From assembly GCA_947450025.1 (NCBI GenBank), contig CANFTW010000005.1:1-64000 (forward strand): a stretch of DNA of 64,000 nt, given 5' to 3'. The position numbers and the translations under genes were made by a program. Positions 63,344 through 64,000 of the stretch are shown in pieces. Each line of letters opens with the position of its first letter. Positions within the stretch are counted from its first letter, which is position 1. The notes beneath the pieces were generated by a model that made no database searches, had not been told where the DNA came from, and saw only the letters and a program-made list of their open reading frames with translations. Source of the stretch: Bacteroidota bacterium (GTDB lineage Bacteria > Bacteroidota > Bacteroidia > B-17B0 > Aurantibacillaceae).

Positions 63344-63351
63344 TACCTTTG
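63344..63351 (+). promoter_or_regulatory. -7 element of the ssb promoter
   Basis: TACCTTTG matches TAnnTTTG. It would give a leader of about 80 nt before the ATG at 63439. No TTG at the correct spacing is seen. Confidence 0.45.
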
Positions 63352-63438
63352 TATCGTCGAAAATGATGAAGCGCTTCAAAATCAAAAAACGACAAAATTT
63401 AATTTGTAGAAAGTATAATAATTTAAAAAAGAAAACAC

Positions 63439-63777
63439 ATGAACACTTTAAGAAACCGCGTACAATTAATTGGAAATTTAGGTACAACTCCAGAAGTAAA
63501 AACCTTAGAAGGAGGATTAAAAATGGCAAAACTAGTTATTGCTACAAACGAGGTATATAAAAATCAAAAAGGAGAAAAAATAACAGACACAACATGGCAT
63601 AATGTTACCGCATGGGGTAATCAAGCTGCCTTTGCTGAAAAATTTTTAGAAAAAGGTGTTGAAGTTGCTATTGATGGTAAATTACAAAACAATCATTATA
63701 CTGATAAAGATGGTGTAAAGCGTTATGTAACAAATATCATCGTGAACGAATTTACCTTATTAGGAAAAAAGAAATAA
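63439..63777 (+). CDS. ssb: Single-stranded DNA-binding protein
   Basis: A 112-residue OB-fold SSB that coats single-stranded DNA during replication and repair. Diagnostic segments are NRVQLIGNLGTTPEVK, MAKLVIATNE, TTWHNVTAWGNQAAFAEKFLEKG and IDGKLQNNHYTDKDGVKRY. The protein ends at LLGKKK right after the OB fold, so the disordered linker and acidic C-terminal tip that recruit partner proteins are missing. Short tailless SSBs occur in this phylum, sometimes as a second copy. It is monocistronic with its own promoter and terminator. Confidence 0.94.
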   Translation: MNTLRNRVQLIGNLGTTPEVKTLEGGLKMAKLVIATNEVYKNQKGEKITDTTWHNVTAWGNQAAFAEKFLEKGVEVAIDGKLQNNHYTDKDGVKRYVTNIIVNEFTLLGKKK

Positions 63778-63795
63778 TCATATATTCTTTAAAAT

Positions 63796-63832
63796 AAAAA
63801 AAGCGCGATCTCTATGAGATGGCGCTTTTTTT
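63796..63832. terminator. Bidirectional terminator after ssb
   Basis: Stem arms 63803-63812 and 63816-63825 (one G-G mismatch, 3-nt loop) are flanked by seven As (63796-63802) and seven Ts (63826-63832), serving ssb and the convergent gene at the right edge. Confidence 0.85.
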
Positions 63833-63848
63833 ATGAGTTAGCGTTGAT

Positions 63849-64000
63849 TTATTTAACCACTAAAATTCCTTTTGCTAGAAAACGTATTTCTTTCTTAGGT
63901 TCCTTAATGGCATCAATTTCTGATTGCGATTTTTTTCCATCTTCAGCATAATGCTTTAATTCTTCTACGGTCGTTGTTTTTATAAAAGCAATTCCATCCA
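63849..64000 (-). CDS. C-terminal fragment of an unidentified protein (cut by window edge)
   Basis: The minus strand is open from the window edge to a TAA at 63851-63849, giving 49 or so residues: DGIAFIKTTTVEELKHYAED, then a Lys/Glu-rich helix and IRFLAKGILVVK. The composition looks like real coding sequence, and it is followed by a terminator shared with ssb. The fragment is too short for me to assign a family. Confidence 0.5.
   Translation of the reverse strand, partial: DGIAFIKTTTVEELKHYAEDGKKSQSEIDAIKEPKKEIRFLAKGILVVK

Noticed and set aside
63309-63560. 83-residue basic frame overlapping the ssb start
   Set aside because: It overlaps ssb in another frame and runs through its promoter and leader. 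Composition is Lys/Arg/Asn-rich, as expected from AT-rich non-coding DNA.

Overview
The window is about 64 kb of low-GC, gene-dense bacterial chromosome from a member of the Bacteroidota. The evidence is several proteins with type IX secretion (T9SS) C-terminal sorting tails, a porQ gene, a TonB receptor paired with a DUF4249 lipoprotein, a short 287-residue primary sigma factor, few Shine-Dalgarno sites, and promoters of the Bacteroidota form (TTG about 19-20 nt before TAnnTTTG). A flavobacterial or related lineage fits, but I cannot name a genus. I see no rRNA, tRNA or CRISPR array, and no prophage.

Layout. 1-323: the left edge cuts an IS110-family transposase (22 codons, minus strand). Its roughly 250-nt non-coding end is rich in inverted repeats and carries a complete-looking promoter-to-terminator unit antisense to the transposase start. 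324-7828: a T9SS Asp-box protein, dapF, a membrane protein of unknown function, an HtrA protease, rpoD and a small phosphoesterase. 7915-18322 (all minus): a T9SS-secreted amidase, an MsbA-like ABC exporter, truA, a glycerophosphodiesterase, an OmpA-domain protein and a MutS2 without its Smr domain. 18443-25317: a DUF349 protein, a flavin monooxygenase with an N-terminal zinc-finger-like module, a DsbA-family protein, an acyl-CoA dehydrogenase, anmK and crcB. 25340-31863 (minus): a T9SS Ig-like protein, a thioredoxin-like protein and a patatin fused to an outer-membrane barrel. 31975-39497 (plus): an orphan OppB-type permease coupled to tpiA, prmA, a small membrane protein, a GlcD-like oxidase, a T9SS protein and an L,D-transpeptidase. 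39484-46039 (minus): DUF4249 plus TonB receptor, and a UvrD-type helicase-nuclease. 46121-51821: a LEA14-like lipoprotein, a sigma factor with a likely anti-sigma partner, a NUDIX hydrolase, porQ, tryptophan 2,3-dioxygenase, a DUF3108 protein and a chagasin-like inhibitor. 51823-60468: tamB, tsaD, pth, rho and a DUF4199 protein. 60474-63200: a decayed T9SS tail followed by its intact glycine-rich paralogue. 63439-64000: ssb and the end of an unidentified gene.

How the genes work together. Much of the window is housekeeping: cell wall and envelope (dapF, amidase, anmK, L,D-transpeptidase, tamB, patatin-barrel), translation upkeep (truA, prmA, tsaD, pth), and transcription (rpoD, rho). The accessory part is T9SS cargo, with one T9SS accessory gene (porQ) present.

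Most notable signals. (1) The possible antisense or guide RNA in the IS110 end. (2) A recurrent arrangement in which TAnnTTTG ends 3-4 nt before ATG at truA, prmA, pth and the chagasin-like gene, which predicts leaderless mRNAs; three of these four act on the translation machinery. (3) An L,D-transpeptidase start codon buried in the terminator hairpin of the preceding gene. (4) A T9SS tail pseudogene lying directly before its paralogue.
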